Shown piece by piece: positions 24,526 to 34,874 of a stretch of 64,000 nt of DNA (position 1 is the stretch's first letter; each line of letters begins with the position of its first letter). Made by a program: the position numbers and the translations under genes. Origin of the DNA: Ophioceras dolichostomum (lineage: Eukaryota; Ascomycota; Sordariomycetes; Magnaporthales; Ophioceraceae); NCBI GenBank assembly GCA_003049485.1, contig PYST01000180.1, positions 1 to 64,000 of the forward strand. The letters are read 5' to 3'. The notes below the pieces were generated by a model. It made no database searches, was not told the DNA's origin, and saw only the letters and a program-made list of their open reading frames with translations.

Positions 24526-25925
24526 CTTGACCGTCTTCCAATAGAACACTTAGGGATCCTAATGGTGAGGAATGGGCGTTCTGGGTTGGCGATGAAAATA
24601 AGGATTTATGGTAACTGAAGCAAGATTTGAGGCGCTGGCGGGTTTGTGGGATGTCGAATTATTGGAGGTGGCACAAAAAGTTAGGCGGTGAGGACCAGAA
24701 TGCGGGGCTCAGGGCCGATGTCCAAGTCACGTGATTCGTCATCTGAAGCAAGCTGCGAGCTGGAACGAAGAGAGGACATAGTTGGAAGAGAATCTTGGTG
24801 TTCCAATTAGCTACGAGAGTCCTATAGCCGCACAGGCAAGTGATGCATTGGAACGGTGGTGGAAACGCTGCTTCGAAAGTCGTGCGGGCTCAGGACGGCT
24901 CTGAAGCCTCACTCTGCCAAAAAGAATCCTTTCTGTGAGGACGGCTATGGTGAACATTGCCGCCGACCAAACGCAGTCGCGGGAATAGAATCATCGGACA
25001 CAGCGCATCTCTTCCAGCGTCGCCTACAATTTCTAGACCCCGCAAGTCGATAGGTTATAAGCAGTTCTGCTCAGTTCCAAGACTGCCGCACAGGCGGGAG
25101 GTGCTGCCTCGCCAGGTCGACATCATCGCGTCGCTGCACTTCCGAACGATGCAAATAGACATACAGAGCGTCACTCAACCGAGAGTCAACCGAGAATATC
25201 AAGGACTCCCGAGAACATCTACCACAGGAGAGAAGAAGAGAAGAAGTTGTAGAGACCACCCCACCGTCAAGGACCTAGAAACGACGTCCATGGCATGTAA
25301 AGAGGGAAGAGGTGATCACAAATTGGTCAAGGAGGCCGGGAACGGAAGGAAACCCACATGGCACGAAACCTGGATAACCCTCAGCAAGCCGCCGTAGCGG
25401 AGCCTCCAATTAAGTAGTTATCTCTTCACATGACGGTGTAGAGTAACCCTTACTGATGATGAAGGAAAGAAAAAAAAGAAGGGGATGAATGAAGCTCTCC
25501 AGAACTCGGGAAGAGTTTTTATGCTGCGGCTCCAGATAGTAGCGCTAGTCCTAATTCGGATTAGCCCCACTCGATGTCACCGCAACCAAAGTCTTGGCAT
25601 CCTTGTCCAAGCTCCCGTTTGAACTCATCACTGATGATCACTGATGAAAAAAGCATCAGTTGTCTCCTCCGACTTCTCAGACAATGGATGGCACAAATAT
25701 CACGGAGACAATGAGGTGACGAGGATGAGAGGCCCATAAGTAATTATGTATTTTCTCGGGTTCTCCAACTGAATTATTGTACCCGAAACACCGTCCGTCT
25801 ATCGTCTGAATAACACACTCATTAAGATAATTGCTACTGGTTCATTAAAGGAATCCCATCACCCAGCGAGCTACTTCGCGCCATTTAATAATGCCTGTCC
25901 CTCACGCCCCCTATTCTCAAGCAAG
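24526..25925. other. RPL10A promoter and intergenic DNA
   Basis: The first 250 nt should contain the RPL10A promoter, including the TCACGTGA palindrome. Farther right there are only short overlapping frames with no recognisable product, up to the 3' end of the secreted-protein gene. Confidence 0.5.
24727..24734. promoter_or_regulatory. TCACGTGA palindrome upstream of RPL10A
   Basis: A perfect TCACGTGA octamer about 200 nt before the RPL10A start codon. CACGTG is the core bound by Cbf1-type bHLH proteins, which are known regulators of ribosomal protein genes in several ascomycetes. The site is seen directly; its use here is inferred. Confidence 0.5.
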
Positions 25926-27502
25926 TTAGTTCTCGCCCGCATCCTCCTCACTCTCATCACCGGCCTCATCCTCCTCACCCTCGTCAGCCCCCTCATCCTG
26001 GTCTGCATCGCGCCTCTCGGTGGCCATGTCCTCCTCAGCGTCCTCAGTGTCCTCCTCAGCGTCCTCAGAGCCCTCCTCAGAGTCCTCCTCAGAGTCCTCC
26101 TCAGAGTCCTCATCGGCCTCCTCGTTGGGCTCCTCGGAAGGAGTCCCGGTCGCCATGGCCTCCTCAGAGCCAGTCTCGGTCGGCATTGGCTCTATCTCCT
26201 GCGTCATGGTCATCATGGCCGACGTCTCCGATGGCATGGTCATCATGGCCGACGTCTCCGATGGCATGGTCTCCATTACCGACGTCTCCGATGGCATGGT
26301 CTCCATTACCGACGTCTCCGATGGCATAGATACCCCAACTGAGGTCCCACTGGCCATGGCATCATCTGTGGCGGTCTGAGATGGCATAGAGTCACCAGCG
26401 CTCTGTGTGGATGTCGCCGCCGCATCGGCTGATCTCTCCTCCGAAGATGTCACATCACTCACGGTGAAGATGGGACCCTGGCGGGTGGAGGTGGAAAAGG
26501 TGGTCGGAGCCAAAGCCGCAGGGTTTGCCGTCGCCGGGGTGGTTGTCGTTGATGTCGTGGTGGGGATGAGAGGGTCGATGGTTGTGGTCGTGGTTGAGGA
26601 GTCCGTGGTGGTTGTAGAGTTCGAGGATGTTGTGGCGCTGGTGGTCGTAGTGTTGATCTGAATGGGATTGATGATGGGGAGGAGGGGAGTGGAGGGAAGG
26701 GTGATGAACTCCCGTGTGACGTTGGTCCTGGTGCATGTTGGGTTCTGCGGCGGATTGGCCGTGGACCACGCCAGAGCGTGATAGTAGTAGTGACCGACGT
26801 ACGTCCAGCACACGTACCTGTTTGCCTTGGGTCAGTGCCTTGTTTCTCGAGAACCACTATATCCCAGTCGAGCCGCTGTCTCGGTAACTTGGAGGGGGGC
26901 GAGACAACAAAAGGTCTTGCACGGTAAAAGAAAATATCCAGAGGATACAGACGGTGACCGACCTGGGAGGGATGACAGAATTGGAGGAGGAGGGGGAGGG
27001 GACAGGGAGACACTCACCAGTTGTACATCATAAATGTTCGAGTCGTCGGAGGCATCTCGATGGGTGTGTGCTTGCTGTCGTCTCCCCGAGCCAGGACAAC
27101 CATCTTTTCATCGTCGTCGAAGGAGATGGTCGTCGGAGAATAGCCAAGGCTGAATATCGGCACCGCGAGATCAGACCAAGGTACGTAGTTCAGTTCCATC
27201 GACGAATCCGGTGTGGTGTTACTCGAGGTTGGCACTTCCCAGATGAGAGGACCGCTCTCAGAGACCTCGCTGGTAAAATTGTGCAGGAAGGTCGTGCTCG
27301 GTGGGAATGGGCCATCATTGTTGACACAGAGACCCTCGATGCCGGCCCCAGCGTGACACGCACTCAGGATCCAGTTGTTGAGCGTGTCATTGACGCTCTC
27401 CGTAATGTACAGGTTGAACGGCTCAGAAACAAGATACTGGGCTGCGACAGGGGGCGCTAGAATAGCGGCGAGAAGAGTCTTCTTGAATGCCTGGGTTTTC
27501 AT
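25926..27502 (-). CDS. Secreted Ser/Thr-rich glycoprotein with tandem repeats and acidic tail
   Basis: Probably exported to the cell surface or medium; biochemical role unknown. Exons on the minus strand: 27502-27018 and 26817-25926 (200-nt intron, phase 2), giving 458 aa. A signal peptide is clear: MKTQAFKKTLLAAILAPPVAA, cleaved before QYLVSEPF. Residues of about 22-220 look globular, with paired Cys, Trp/Tyr-rich segments (WTYVGHYYYHALAW) and N-glycosylation sites such as NDT and NFT; the pattern recalls the DUF7907 family of fungal secreted proteins, which is tentative. Residues of about 235-290 are a Thr/Ser stalk suited to O-glycosylation. At about 321-360 there are decapeptide repeats with PSETS cores, and the last 80 residues are almost all Glu, Asp and Ser. 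No GPI-type hydrophobic end is present. A frame upstream of 27502 runs open to 27664, but the signal peptide favours the ATG chosen. Confidence 0.82.
26040..26120 (-). repeat. Imperfect short repeat encoding acidic EED-S blocks
   Basis: Repeated TCCTCAGAG/TCCTCCTCAG units on the plus strand encode runs such as SEEDSEEDSEE in the secreted protein. It is imperfect and in frame, so length changes would preserve the reading frame. Confidence 0.7.
26221..26340 (-). repeat. Four tandem 30-bp coding repeats
   Basis: Four copies of a 30-bp unit at 26221-26250, 26251-26280, 26281-26310 and 26311-26340 share the 16-nt core GACGTCTCCGATGGCA; the middle two copies are identical and the last diverges at its end. 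Each encodes ten residues with a PSETS core in the secreted glycoprotein. Confidence 0.92.
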
Positions 27503-28785
27503 CTTGGCTGACAAAAGATGCCTGCTGGGTTTGTGTCGTCTGGCTGCCTCTGGTAGGTTCTCGGATGCCAAGAGCGATGGTCTGCTGGGAAGTTGAGGAG
27601 CTGGATAATTGATGGGATTAATGGGATTGGGTGAGGATGTGAATGAAGCTACCAAAAAAGACAAGATCTTGTGGATGCTAGTCGAACTGTTGCTAAGAAT
27701 CGCGAGGCAAAAGAAGCTGATGAAGTTGGGGAAAAGTTGGGATATGGATCTGTCGACAGAGGACGGGAGAGAGAAAATAAAAAGAGCTGCCTCTTCCGGC
27801 TCCTCCGTCTCTTCCCCTTCGATTCCTCCTGCTTTCTTGCCAAGAAATCAGGGGGCAGAGGAAGGAACGCGGCATTACGAGCAGCTTAGATGGCAAGTGC
27901 AAGGTTGTAGGAACGAGAAGCAGCCATCAAGCGGTGGGTGCAGAAGGCACGACAAGGAGTGGGTGTTGATCCGCCCCCAGCAATATGAGTCTCCATGCGT
28001 TTCCTTCCAAATTTGCCCTGTGCTGCTCCGTGGCCTAGAGTGCGACGGACCCTGTCGCTCGACAACTGAAAGCACTAGGAGAGAATTCGAAGAGCGGAAG
28101 AGGCACTGACTTGCGGATCCGAGGGCCTGCCAAGGCACGTCCTAGTTGACCTCTCTGTAGATGGAGAGTATTGGTGATATAGGGCAGGTGAGGCCCGACA
28201 GATTCGGGATGTTCAAGCGGCCCGTGGAATATGGACACCAGAAAGCGAAGTGATGGACTCCTTCCAAAACTGTGTATTACAAGAGACAGGAAGGCGCCAA
28301 AGGCCATGAGCTCACCTGATAGATGTCACAAAATCTGCAAGAGCGACAAAACTAGGTAGTGGTGACTTCCTTGGCAAGGGGTATTCAAAAAGGTGCAGTT
28401 GCGCGGGCCGTTTGGATTTCGAGCATCATTCCACCATGTGGTTAATTCTTGCCTGATTCGCGACGAAGCATTCAGCTTCCACTACTCAACTAACCAACCC
28501 CAGTGAGAGCCGCTAGGTGGCTTCCAGATGAAAGAAAGCAAGGAAATCTTAACCTTGTGTGAGGTCACCGATAGAAAAAGAGAGGAGACCTAGAGACATC
28601 GAGAGAAGAAAGAGAAGGTACAGCACATGTCCAGGTATCATTAATTTCATCATTCATTAGGCATCCAGCAGAGCAATATCCAACAAGAAAACGGGAAAGA
28701 CGGAAAGAGAAGTCGGTGCAAGCAACAAAGAAGGAAAAACTTGACCATTGCGACTTCCTCGATCTTGTCATTCGTGGCCGGCGTC
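27503..28785. other. Intergenic region, no gene recognised
   Basis: Promoter side of the secreted-protein gene and 3' side of the next minus-strand gene. A 166-codon plus-strand frame (27609-28109) has no recognisable feature and overlaps frames on the other strand. I see no repeat or RNA gene. Confidence 0.5.
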
Positions 28786-29861
28786 TCATGAGTCCAGATC
28801 AAGCGTGCTGCTCAGGGGCTCGCTGTTGAACGGACTCCCGACGACGAAGTCCTTGGCCCTGACGAAGTACAGCGTGTCCGCCTTCTTGAAGGTGTCGTTG
28901 CCTGTGCGCTGACATATTGCCGCGTACGATCGCCATCTAAGGAGGTACTTGGGTGTTAGCTAAATGATTTCGTATTGCATATAATTTCCACTCCCTCTCG
29001 TGAAGTGACGATAGACAAGGGTCGCCGTGTTGAGCATGCATCATGAGCGAACCGGTCGGTGACAGGTACCCAAACTCACCCGAAGCCGTCCAGCACTTCA
29101 ATGACCCGAAGCAGGAGCAGCTGCGACTTGACGAGGGCGGCGCCGCGCCAGGCCAGCCAAGGCTTGTTCTTGAGCTTGATCTCGAAGCCCCCATCGACGC
29201 CCATGGCGGCGTTCCACTCGCCGCCCTCGAACGCGTCGATCTTCTCCAGCTCGCGGCGCAGCGCCCGCACGAGCACCCCCGGGTTGTCGCCGCCGATCAG
29301 CCTCAGGTTGCCGCCCTTGCTGAGCCCGACCGCCATCCAGTCGACGGGCGGCAGCGCAGCATCGTCGGCAGCAGCAGCAACTGACGACGATAAGGCACCG
29401 CCGCCGCCGCCGTCGCTGCTGCTGCCGCCAGTCTTGGCGAAGACAGTGGCAGACGCTGCCCCTAGGCCTGGCCTCTTCCGGAACACGAGCAGGTCCTTTG
29501 CCTGGAGCGATCGGGAGCTCGACATCGACGAGCTGAGCAGCCAGCCCCTCTCGTACAGGTACGCGAGGACGTCGCGCATCAGGATGCGCGAGGCGACGCC
29601 GTTCTTGTCGCCCATGGCGCCGAACGGCTTGCCCACGAGGCAGTACTCGTAAGACTCGCTGCCGACGTACTTCTGGGACTTGACGCCCTCCGGCCAGGCC
29701 TTGCGGATCGCTGGCTCGGCCTGCGTGGGGATCTCGTCCGGGAACTGGAGGAACACGAGCTTGTCACGGCCCTGCATTGCGATTGCGGCGTAGTCCGCGG
29801 ATGGCGGCGGTGTGGACCCGTTCATGTCGGTAGTGATCTTTGATGACGTTGTCGTCGCCAT
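28786..29861 (-). CDS. Conserved-looking hypothetical protein
   Basis: I do not recognise this protein. Exons on the minus strand: 29861-29080 and 28936-28786 (143-nt intron, phase 2), giving 310 aa. It has no signal peptide or membrane segment, so it is probably cytosolic or nuclear. The N-terminal part (about 30-120) looks globular, with KLVFLQFPDEIP, YEYCLVGKPFGAMGDKNG and RILMRDVLAYLYERGW. A low-complexity Gly/Ser/Ala linker falls near 150-175. A second globular stretch follows, with FEIKLKNKPWLAWRGAALVK and then WRSYAAICQRTGNDTFKKAD after the intron. The start was placed at the first ATG of the plausible part (MATTTSSK); the open frame continues upstream without a better ATG context. Splicing is well supported because the last exon continues a sensible amphipathic sequence. 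Confidence 0.78.
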
Positions 29862-31221
29862 GATCAGGGGGCGATATTTCCCGAGTCTTCTCCCTCCCCC
29901 ACAAAGGTTTGGTGGTGTGGTGGGGTGGTGTAGGAACAACCGCTGGGGATAAACGAATCTTGTATGTAGGAGTACACCGTATGCTCTGAGAGAAGTGAGG
30001 AGGAATTAGTAGCTGTGGGTGCAGAGAGAGTTCCAGTCAATTTCGAATGCTCAAATGGAAAAGACAGGCAAGTCTGGAGGGGATGTCGTTGACATAAAAG
30101 TGCTTCTGTGGCCGATTCAGAGCTCCCATCTCACACACCCATGGTCACAGCCTTGCTTCTGGACCTGAGCATCGGTAGCCGTTTTCGGTGCTTGGTTCCA
30201 GCATCATCCTGGGCCATCGCAAGCCGCAGGCATCATGTTAGTTGGGGTCATCGGGTGGCTATCCCGCGCCGCGCCCGCCAAGCCCTGGAAGACCCTTAGA
30301 GGATCAGCGAAACGGTTGGCTCTAAGGCGAGGCACTTGCAGGACCGCCCGTATTTCGTTTAAGCAGATCCTGCCGCTTCAGGCTTGTTGTCACGAGCAAT
30401 GCTGCACATCCAGAAGGACCCCGCGAATGCGGCCTTCACACCACCTCGTCTCCAACCAAGGAGGGTGCCTGAGGCTTTTTCCACTTCAGGGGTTGGCTAC
30501 ATCGTACGGACGGATGTCTCGTGCATCCTCAGACAGAACAGTATCGATACAGTACGGCAACGAAACATCCACTGGAGTCCAAAAGATTTCGCTGAGTCAT
30601 CAGGAATAACTGCGTTTTGGCACTCAAGTTGAGCATCAACATCACAAAGAAAGGGGATATCGGCATACCGAGAACTCGACTCTTTTGGTCTAGCAATACA
30701 TGTAGGTGTCAGGATCCTAGCTGGTTTACCGCCCTTCTCAATACCCATACTCCAGCACTTCTCGAAGTTTTCGCCTTGCTTTCAGTGCTCTTGACAACTT
30801 TGGGTTTGCCGACCTCCCGTCGCCACCCTCCATTTTGCTTTGTTGTGAATAACAACAATCCAGAGCAATCGCAATCTAGATACCAGTCTTGCTTGTGCCT
30901 CCATGGCTCAAGTTGATTATTCCTTCAATGTTTGGGCACCCAAACGCCAGCCCTCCCTAACGAATCCCTGAAACCAGATAAACAGAACTTTGATCCGTAC
31001 CGAAAGATATAGAAAGAGTCGATGTAGAGTAGAAAATTATGAGAGTAACAGAGAGAAAGTGAGAGGTGATTGAGGCTGGAAAGTAAAGCGCAAAAAGAGG
31101 AAGCACATATTTTGTCAGAGAGACTAACCTATCCCAGACCGTAGTAGCGACACATTGTAAAGGTAGGCTGGATGTAAACAAAACTTAAAAGCCGGATATA
31201 TCCCGTGCTGACCAACCAATA
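29862..31221. other. Intergenic region, no gene recognised
   Basis: Upstream of the hypothetical gene and downstream of RAD17. Only short frames without recognisable content are present on either strand. Confidence 0.5.
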
Positions 31222-34200
31222 TTAATCATCCTCAATATCATCATCGCTCAACACCAGCTTCTGGACCTGCAAACCGCCGATCCCCAGCAGCGCATCCGCC
31301 GTCGCGTCGCCGCCGCCGCCGCCGCCGCCAGCCGCGGCAGCCGCAGTTCTCGATCTAATACCGCCGACCAAGCCCCGCCTCTTCCTCGGGCTCGCCGTCT
31401 CGTCCGTGGGCTTGTCTGTCGCCCACCCCCCTTCGGCAGGCAGCAGCAGCTGATCCGCAGCGGCGTCTTCGACATCCGCGTCCTCATCATCACCAGCTCC
31501 AGCCCCAGGCCCAGCAGCGGACTGCGTGCCGATCCCCTGGAACGACACGACCTTCTCGAGATCGCGCAGCCCGACCGACAGGAAGGAGCCGCGGCGGCGA
31601 CGCGACATGTGAGCCATGTATGGCAGGCGCTCCAGGAGCATCTCCTTGCGCGCGGAGGCGCCGAGGGAGAGCAGTGGTGGTGGTGGTGGTGGTGACGATG
31701 ACGATGTCGCGTGGGGAGCTTCTGCTTCTTCGTCGGTTGGTTCCTTCTTTACTACTACTACTGCCTTGGGTCGCAGGGGTGCTGCTGAAGAAGATGACGA
31801 CGGGAATGAGCCCGCATATTTCATCTCGGTCCGGTTCGTCGCCCAGTCGCCCACGCTGCTGGTGCCGGTGCCGGTCCTACCCGGCCTCCGGAACGCGGCT
31901 GCGCCATTGGTGAGGCTTTGCTTCTGCTGCTGGCTGTGCTGTTGGGAATTCCGAGACAGTGATACCGACAAGGAGGAGGAGGATGAGCGGTGGGTTCCGT
32001 TCGCGCCACTTCCACCACTGCTGCTGCCGCTTCCGCTGCCACCGTTGTTGTATTCCCCGTTCAGCATCTTGGTGACCCACATGTCTATGAGACCCTCCAG
32101 CTCCTCCTTTGCGCGCCAGAGCTTGATGCTAGTGGGGAAGAACATCTTGAACTGGTTGCCGCCGCCGTTTCTACCGGGAGGTCCGCCAGCCCCCGAGCCT
32201 GCAGTGCCCTGTCGCTTGACGGGACAGGGCAGCGAGAACAGCAATCCGCGCACGGCGACCTCGAACGCCATCTCGTCTTGCCTGAGCACGTGGCTGCCGA
32301 GGTCACGTCCGCCGTAGCGCGGTGCTGTGGATCCGCCTCCTCTACCTCCGAAGAAGACGTCCCAGGACGGGCAGAGCAGGTCGCTCTCGGAAAGGGCGTC
32401 GATGCAGCCGTTGATGTAGTCAACTGATGAATTCGGATCCCGAGGTCCAGTCGCCTCGCAGGACAGCACGTAGTTCTCGTGTAGGGCCGAGATGAAGGTC
32501 GACGTGTCCGTGCCCGTCTCGTCGATGAGGGTGTCGACTGACACGAGCGACGGTTTCGGCCGGGACAGGTGGGCTATGTAGTCCGGCAGTGTCTCAGCCT
32601 CGTGGCCCACAGTTCCAGGCGGGTGAGGGAGCTCGTCCCGCTTGTTATACACGACCTTGCCCACGGCGTGGAAGATGCCCAAGCTAGCCTCTCGTTGCGA
32701 GACCAGCTCCAGGCTCTCCCTCTCGCCTTTAGTCATGGCCACGTCCCTCGCACCACTCTTCTTCGTCTTGGTGAACGCGACTTTGGCGCCCCAGTCCGCG
32801 TCGGCATCGCCCTTGAGACACAGAAACTCCAGCGACGAGATCGCGTTCCTGATGTCGCCGATCTCGCCGAGCCTCTTCAGGACCGCTGGCCCGGGCGTTC
32901 GTCGCCGTCCCGATTTGCGCGCCTCCTTCTGCACAACGAGTTCTAGGGCCTTGGCGAGGATCGATGGGGCGATGGCGTTGAACTCGATGAGTCCTGTGCC
33001 GGGATGACGGAGGATCTCTGGCCCAAGCAGGCGGTGCGCCGTGAAACTGTCTGCAGAAGCCGACGTGGTCGTGAGGAGGGTCTCCGATATTATCATGACC
33101 ACTGGTATTACGGGTTCCCGCAGTGGCTGCAGCCCGAATGAGGCGAGAGACGGCGTGTTCATGGCTAGGTACTGCAGGACCGTACTGCGAAACGACGTCA
33201 GGGCCGACGAGGAGCGCATGAAGGTGTTCGGGAACTCCTCGACGAGCATGAATCTGGGGCCCGACGATCCGTCGGTTGAGGCACAGGAGCCGTGACTATT
33301 GGAGGCCGACGCCTGACGTGCAGGAGCCACATCCTCGTCCGAGTCTGTATCGAGCTGCCCGAACTTGCCTCCTCTTCCTAGAAACTCTTCGAACTGGGCC
33401 GAGGCGGACTGGTACCCGTGTATGGCGCCGAGGGAGCCGGTTGGATTCCTCCAATCGAGGATCTCGGCCCGCATCTCCCTTGCTAGTAACCTGACCGTGG
33501 TTGTCTTGCCAGACCCCGCGGCTCCCTTGAGGATCAGCAGCCGCTGCCGCAAGCGCCCCTGCAGGACATCCTCGAGCCACCTGCGCACGTCCGCAACCTT
33601 CTTCTTGTGTACCGCCAACTCATCCAGATTCGTAGGCCCGAACCTTTCCGACCACGGCCGCTGCTCGTCGTCGCATGCGGCGGCGGACCGTTGTGGTTGT
33701 GTCGTCGACGGCAGGCGCGGGGGCTTCAGGAACTGGCTTGTCGGTAAGGCCGTGGATGGAGGCCCAAAGGCCGATCCGCCAGCGGTTGAGGCGGGCGGCT
33801 GGGAAGACCACGGGTGGCCATCCCTGAATCGCTTCTGGGCCCTGCTGCCGACAATGCTCGAGGCGGAAGCCTTGGTTACAGCTACATCGTCGTCTTCGGA
33901 TATGGGATCGCTGAGTATGTCGTCGAGGCACTGGGCGGATGTATTCGACGGTTGGCTGCTTCCACCAGCCTTGACTCGTTGTGCCTGCTTGGAGAAGAGT
34001 GTGAGGAGGTCTGCCGACTTCCCCTTCTCCTCAAATTTGCCCTTTTTGATTCTTTTCTCGGGGCTGGTGCTCGGGCTCTTCGTCGACGCCTTGGACCCTC
34101 CCCGTGCGCCGACGCGGTTCGGCAGGAAGCTCCGGGACGGCGCCGCGCCATTGGACAGCCCCGCAGAGGCAGCAATGGTGGCAGAGCGCGTACTTTTACG

Positions 34201-34392
34201 TATAGGGCTCGGTGAGGCGGGCTCATCGTCTACCGCTCTGGAGCTGGGCGAGGAAAACAAGAAATTTTTCAGGCTGTTCTTTCGGGGCGTCGTTGTGGCC
34301 GCCGCCGATTGCTTCTGCTGCTGTGGCTCGTCGTTCTCCTCTTCGTCCGAATCGACAAGGTTGCGTTTGCGGCGCTTTGCAGGCGGCGCCAT
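31222..34392 (-). CDS. RAD17: RAD17-family DNA damage checkpoint clamp loader
   Basis: Large subunit of the Rad17/Rad24-RFC complex that loads the 9-1-1 clamp onto damaged DNA and starts checkpoint signalling in the nucleus. It is a single exon of 1056 aa, longer than the roughly 600-680 aa of yeast and human members. Residues 1-240 are disordered and basic/Ser-rich with a likely nuclear signal (PAKRRKRNLVDSDEEEND). The AAA+ part starts near 246 (PWSERFGPTNLDELAVHKKKV), with Walker A GAAGSGKTTT at about 290-299, a Walker B-like MLVEEFPN, and the lid motif GDIRNAISSLEF that is typical of Rad17. The C-terminus holds Ser/Gly-rich spacers and ends in an acidic SDDDIEDD. The start is the first in-frame ATG; the frame stays open 189 nt upstream but only through a GTG. 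It is followed on the same strand, 480 bp upstream, by the questin-oxidase-like gene; no functional link is evident. Confidence 0.95.
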   Translation of the reverse strand: MAPPAKRRKRNLVDSDEEENDEPQQQKQSAAATTTPRKNSLKNFLFSSPSSRAVDDEPASPSPIRKSTRSATIAASAGLSNGAAPSRSFLPNRVGARGGSKASTKSPSTSPEKRIKKGKFEEKGKSADLLTLFSKQAQRVKAGGSSQPSNTSAQCLDDILSDPISEDDDVAVTKASASSIVGSRAQKRFRDGHPWSSQPPASTAGGSAFGPPSTALPTSQFLKPPRLPSTTQPQRSAAACDDEQRPWSERFGPTNLDELAVHKKKVADVRRWLEDVLQGRLRQRLLILKGAAGSGKTTTVRLLAREMRAEILDWRNPTGSLGAIHGYQSASAQFEEFLGRGGKFGQLDTDSDEDVAPARQASASNSHGSCASTDGSSGPRFMLVEEFPNTFMRSSSALTSFRSTVLQYLAMNTPSLASFGLQPLREPVIPVVMIISETLLTTTSASADSFTAHRLLGPEILRHPGTGLIEFNAIAPSILAKALELVVQKEARKSGRRRTPGPAVLKRLGEIGDIRNAISSLEFLCLKGDADADWGAKVAFTKTKKSGARDVAMTKGERESLELVSQREASLGIFHAVGKVVYNKRDELPHPPGTVGHEAETLPDYIAHLSRPKPSLVSVDTLIDETGTDTSTFISALHENYVLSCEATGPRDPNSSVDYINGCIDALSESDLLCPSWDVFFGGRGGGSTAPRYGGRDLGSHVLRQDEMAFEVAVRGLLFSLPCPVKRQGTAGSGAGGPPGRNGGGNQFKMFFPTSIKLWRAKEELEGLIDMWVTKMLNGEYNNGGSGSGSSSGGSGANGTHRSSSSSLSVSLSRNSQQHSQQQKQSLTNGAAAFRRPGRTGTGTSSVGDWATNRTEMKYAGSFPSSSSSAAPLRPKAVVVVKKEPTDEEAEAPHATSSSSPPPPPPLLSLGASARKEMLLERLPYMAHMSRRRRGSFLSVGLRDLEKVVSFQGIGTQSAAGPGAGAGDDEDADVEDAAADQLLLPAEGGWATDKPTDETASPRKRRGLVGGIRSRTAAAAAGGGGGGGDATADALLGIGGLQVQKLVLSDDDIEDD

Positions 34393-34874
34393 CCCGAGGG
34401 TTGATTGGGCATTTGTCGGACAGTCGTGGACCTTCCCCCTCGGTAGAATGTTCAAGCCAGTGAATGGGCGGCGGATTGGATCCGATCGCGTTAGGTTTTG
34501 GGGATCAATGCCCAGAATGAAGTTGACATCAAAGTTCAGGGAATAAGGTGGTGGAGGCGGCCAGGCAGACGCTGGACCCACAGTGAAGCTTCTGTGGGCA
34601 CATGCGCTATCCCCAACTCGCTGACAGCTGAGTGTGACGGAGATGACCCCTGGCTGACTTCTCCAATGTTGGCACTGTGACAGGGGTTGACCACTGAACT
34701 GTCAAAGGCACGGGATCATGAGAATCATGCTGCATTGCATCATTAGGTACGGAGTATGTAGGTGGTAGGTACTAAACATAAAACCATATAAGAAGAATTC
34801 GTTACAGCGGACATCAAGTAGACTCTTCAGCCTCGATACTCGCAGGCCTTCAGATCGTTGAGCAGGCTGGGGCG
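34393..34874. other. Short intergenic region between RAD17 and the questin-oxidase-like gene
   Basis: Probable RAD17 promoter. It contains ATTAGGTACGGAG and GTAGGTGGTAGGTAC near 34743-34772, members of the TAGGTAC motif family. No gene seen. Confidence 0.5.

Noticed and set aside
34393..34581. N-terminal extension of RAD17
   Set aside because: The open frame continues but starts only at a GTG; the first ATG is at 34392 and is followed by a typical nuclear signal.
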